From: Eubacteriales bacterium
Lineage (GTDB): Bacteria > Bacillota > Clostridia > Christensenellales > UMGS416
Length of the DNA stretch: 6,760 bases
NCBI GenBank assembly: GCA_028709505.1
Contig: JAQVWW010000040.1
Location: 1-6,760, forward strand
Direction: 5' to 3'
Shown here: piece by piece, positions 5,335 to 6,760 of the stretch
Numbering within the stretch: position 1 is the stretch's first letter
Layout: each line of letters starts with the position of its first letter
Position numbers and translations under genes: made by a program
Notes under the pieces: generated by a model
The model's database searches: none
Told to the model about the DNA's origin: nothing
The model's input: only the letters and a program-made list of their open reading frames with translations

Positions 5335-5343
5335 GCTTTTATT

Positions 5344-6760
5344 TTGCCCAGACAAAACCGAAAAGCCGGCAAACCCGACGGCATTAAAACCGATAACCAG
5401 GGCGGCGCGCTGGTACTGCGGGCCGAGGGCCTGCTGGTGCAGTACGCCCAACGTACCATATTTGACATACCGCTGCTGGAGATACACGCCGGCGATCGCA
5501 TTGGGCTGGTGGGGCGCAACGGCGAGGGCAAGACCACGCTGATGAACGTGCTCTCGGGCGACGTGCCGCCGCAGGAAGGCGCCGTGGAGCAGTTGGCGCC
5601 GGCAGCGTACATCCCGCAGCTAAGCGAAGAGGCCGGCATATCCGACATGGTGCTGGAGCGCCAGCGCAAGCTGTGGGGCATCCCGGAGCAGGCCATGAGC
5701 GGCGGCGAGAAGACGCGGCTTTTGATTGCCCGGGCGCTGGGGCGCGAGAGCGGCCTGCTGCTGTGCGACGAACCCACGGCCAACCTGGACGCCCAAGGCA
5801 TCGACCAGCTGGAGCGGGAACTGGCGCACTACGAAGGCGCGTTGGTGCTCATCTCGCACGATCGGGCGCTGCTGGATAGAATGTGCAACAGAATTTGGGA
5901 GCTGGATAAAGGCCGGTTGCGGATATTCCGCGGCAACTGGAGCAACTATAGGTTGCTCAAGGAGCAGGAGCTGCAGCGGGCCCAGGCCGATTACGAAGCC
6001 TACGCCCAAGAGCGGGCACATCTGCAGGCGGCGGTGCGCGGCATGCGTAACCGCAGCCAGGCGGCGCTCAAGGCGCCGTCGCGCATGAGCAATTCCGAGG
6101 CCAGCCTGCACAAGGGAAAGGCCGCAGGCCAGGCGGGGCGGCTGGCCCGCAGCGCCAATATGCTCAACCGGCGCTTAAACCGGCTGGAGACGAAAGAGAA
6201 GCCCCGGGCCCAGCAGCAGGTGCGGCTGGACGCCCGCGAAGGCGAACTGCCCACCGGGCGGTTCGTGCTGCGGGTGAAGGATTTGCATGTGGCCTACGGC
6301 GATAAAAACGTGCTGCGCGGCGTCAACCTGGAGCTGGCCAACGGCGTCCATCTGGCGCTGACCGGCGGCAACGGCAGCGGCAAAACGACGCTGCTGGAGT
6401 GCATCGTGGCCGGTCATGCGGCGGTATGGACGCCGCCTACGCTGAAAATTGGCTATTTTCGGCAGGACTTAAGCCTGCTGGATGCCGACCGGACGCTGTT
6501 GGAGAACGTGCGCGATACGGCGGTGGTGCCCGTCGATATGGTTCGCAACATGCTGGCAAAGGTGCTGCTGGACGCTTCGGCGGTGCAGAAAAAAGCCGGC
6601 GTCCTATCGGGCGGCGAGCGGTGCAAGGCGGCGCTGGTCAAGTTGCTCTGCGGCGACGCCAATATGCTGCTGCTGGACGAGCCCACGAACTTTCTGGACG
6701 CCTACGCGCTGGAAGGGCTGGAGGAGCTGGTCAACGACTACCAGGGCAGCATCCTGATGG
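5344..6760 (+). CDS. ABC-F ATPase, antibiotic-resistance (Vga/Lsa/CplR-like) type, 3' end outside window
   Basis: A soluble protein with two ABC domains and no membrane segment. ABC-F proteins bind the ribosomal E site; the resistance types dislodge drugs such as lincosamides, pleuromutilins and streptogramin A. First domain: RTIFDIPLLEIHAGDRIGLV, Walker A GRNGEGKT (57-64), signature MSGGE (118-122), Walker B with CDEPT (Asp142, Glu143), switch His172. The interdomain linker, about 190-320, is charged and helical, with APSRMSNSEASLHKGKAAG around 244-262; the NSEA-x-LHK motif is characteristic of this resistance branch. Second domain: GGNGSGKT (341-348), LSGGE (421-425), LDEPT (Asp445, Glu446). 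Both catalytic glutamates are present. 472 codons are visible, against about 500-550 in relatives. The TTG start gives a basic, disordered-looking extension of about 25 residues before the first ABC strand. It has its own strong promoter and long leader. The class is secure; drug spectrum is inferred. Confidence 0.93.
   Translation, partial: MPRQNRKAGKPDGIKTDNQGGALVLRAEGLLVQYAQRTIFDIPLLEIHAGDRIGLVGRNGEGKTTLMNVLSGDVPPQEGAVEQLAPAAYIPQLSEEAGISDMVLERQRKLWGIPEQAMSGGEKTRLLIARALGRESGLLLCDEPTANLDAQGIDQLERELAHYEGALVLISHDRALLDRMCNRIWELDKGRLRIFRGNWSNYRLLKEQELQRAQADYEAYAQERAHLQAAVRGMRNRSQAALKAPSRMSNSEASLHKGKAAGQAGRLARSANMLNRRLNRLETKEKPRAQQQVRLDAREGELPTGRFVLRVKDLHVAYGDKNVLRGVNLELANGVHLALTGGNGSGKTTLLECIVAGHAAVWTPPTLKIGYFRQDLSLLDADRTLLENVRDTAVVPVDMVRNMLAKVLLDASAVQKKAGVLSGGERCKAALVKLLCGDANMLLLDEPTNFLDAYALEGLEELVNDYQGSILM

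Larger units (their letters stand above)
5146..5343 (+). promoter_or_regulatory. Long 5' leader of the ABC-F mRNA
   Basis: About 198 nt lie between the predicted transcription start and the TTG start. The leader holds a GGAGG at 5160-5164, a four-codon ATG ORF at 5178-5192 (13 nt beyond that GGAGG, a long spacing), a 43-codon ATG ORF at 5155-5286, a compact CCCC-GCG-GGGG stem near 5215-5227, and a hairpin followed by seven T at 5278-5304. Long leaders with a small ORF and conditional terminator are known for several antibiotic-resistance ABC-F genes. That this one works so is an inference. Confidence 0.45.

Noticed and set aside
5240..5542. Plus-strand frame starting at TTG 5240 after a GGGGGAGGT
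   Set aside because: It enters the ABC-F gene out of frame and stops in the Walker A region; it matches no family. A frameshift was considered but the ABC-F frame is intact from 5344 on.
5265..5801. Minus-strand frame opposite the start of the ABC-F gene
   Set aside because: Antisense to Walker A and signature motifs; Ser/Pro/Arg-rich shadow.

Overview
The window (6,760 bp, GC-rich throughout) reads as chromosomal DNA from a high-GC member of the Firmicutes, most likely an endospore-forming Clostridia lineage. Three things point there: a pyruvate kinase with the extra C-terminal PEP-utiliser-like domain, a BofC-C-like lipoprotein, and an ABC-F protein of the Vga/Lsa/CplR kind, all with strong Shine-Dalgarno sites. 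The lineage is an inference. No transposase, integrase, phage gene, tRNA, rRNA or CRISPR array was seen.

Layout. 1-1452 (+): 3' part of pyruvate kinase. 1453-1701: convergent intergenic region ending in a perfect 17-bp hairpin that can terminate transcription from both sides. 1702-4407 (-): a compact operon read tgt-like gene, then a 16S rRNA methyltransferase of the ArmA/Rmt/Sgm aminoglycoside-resistance family, then a xylose-isomerase-like TIM-barrel protein. The first two overlap by 4 nt and the second and third are 13 nt apart. 4408-4572: divergent promoter region with a strong minus-strand promoter and a tandem 8-bp repeat. 4573-5103 (+): lipoprotein with a BofC-C-like domain. 5104-5343: a near-consensus promoter and a leader of about 200 nt with a possible small upstream ORF and a weak attenuator-like hairpin. 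5344-6760 (+): ABC-F ATPase, cut by the window end.

How it fits together. The most notable content is translation-related. The operon joins a divergent tRNA-guanine transglycosylase (wobble base of tRNA) to a homologue of the G1405 methyltransferases (16S decoding site). About 2 kb away is a divergently transcribed ABC-F protein of the class that protects the ribosome from drugs bound at the peptidyl-transferase centre. The methyltransferase keeps the family hallmarks but has changes in the SAM-binding motif. The TGT-like enzyme keeps catalytic and zinc residues but has an altered base-recognition loop. Both look like chromosomal, non-mobilised relatives of well-known enzymes. All family comparisons are from memory and none has been checked by a search.
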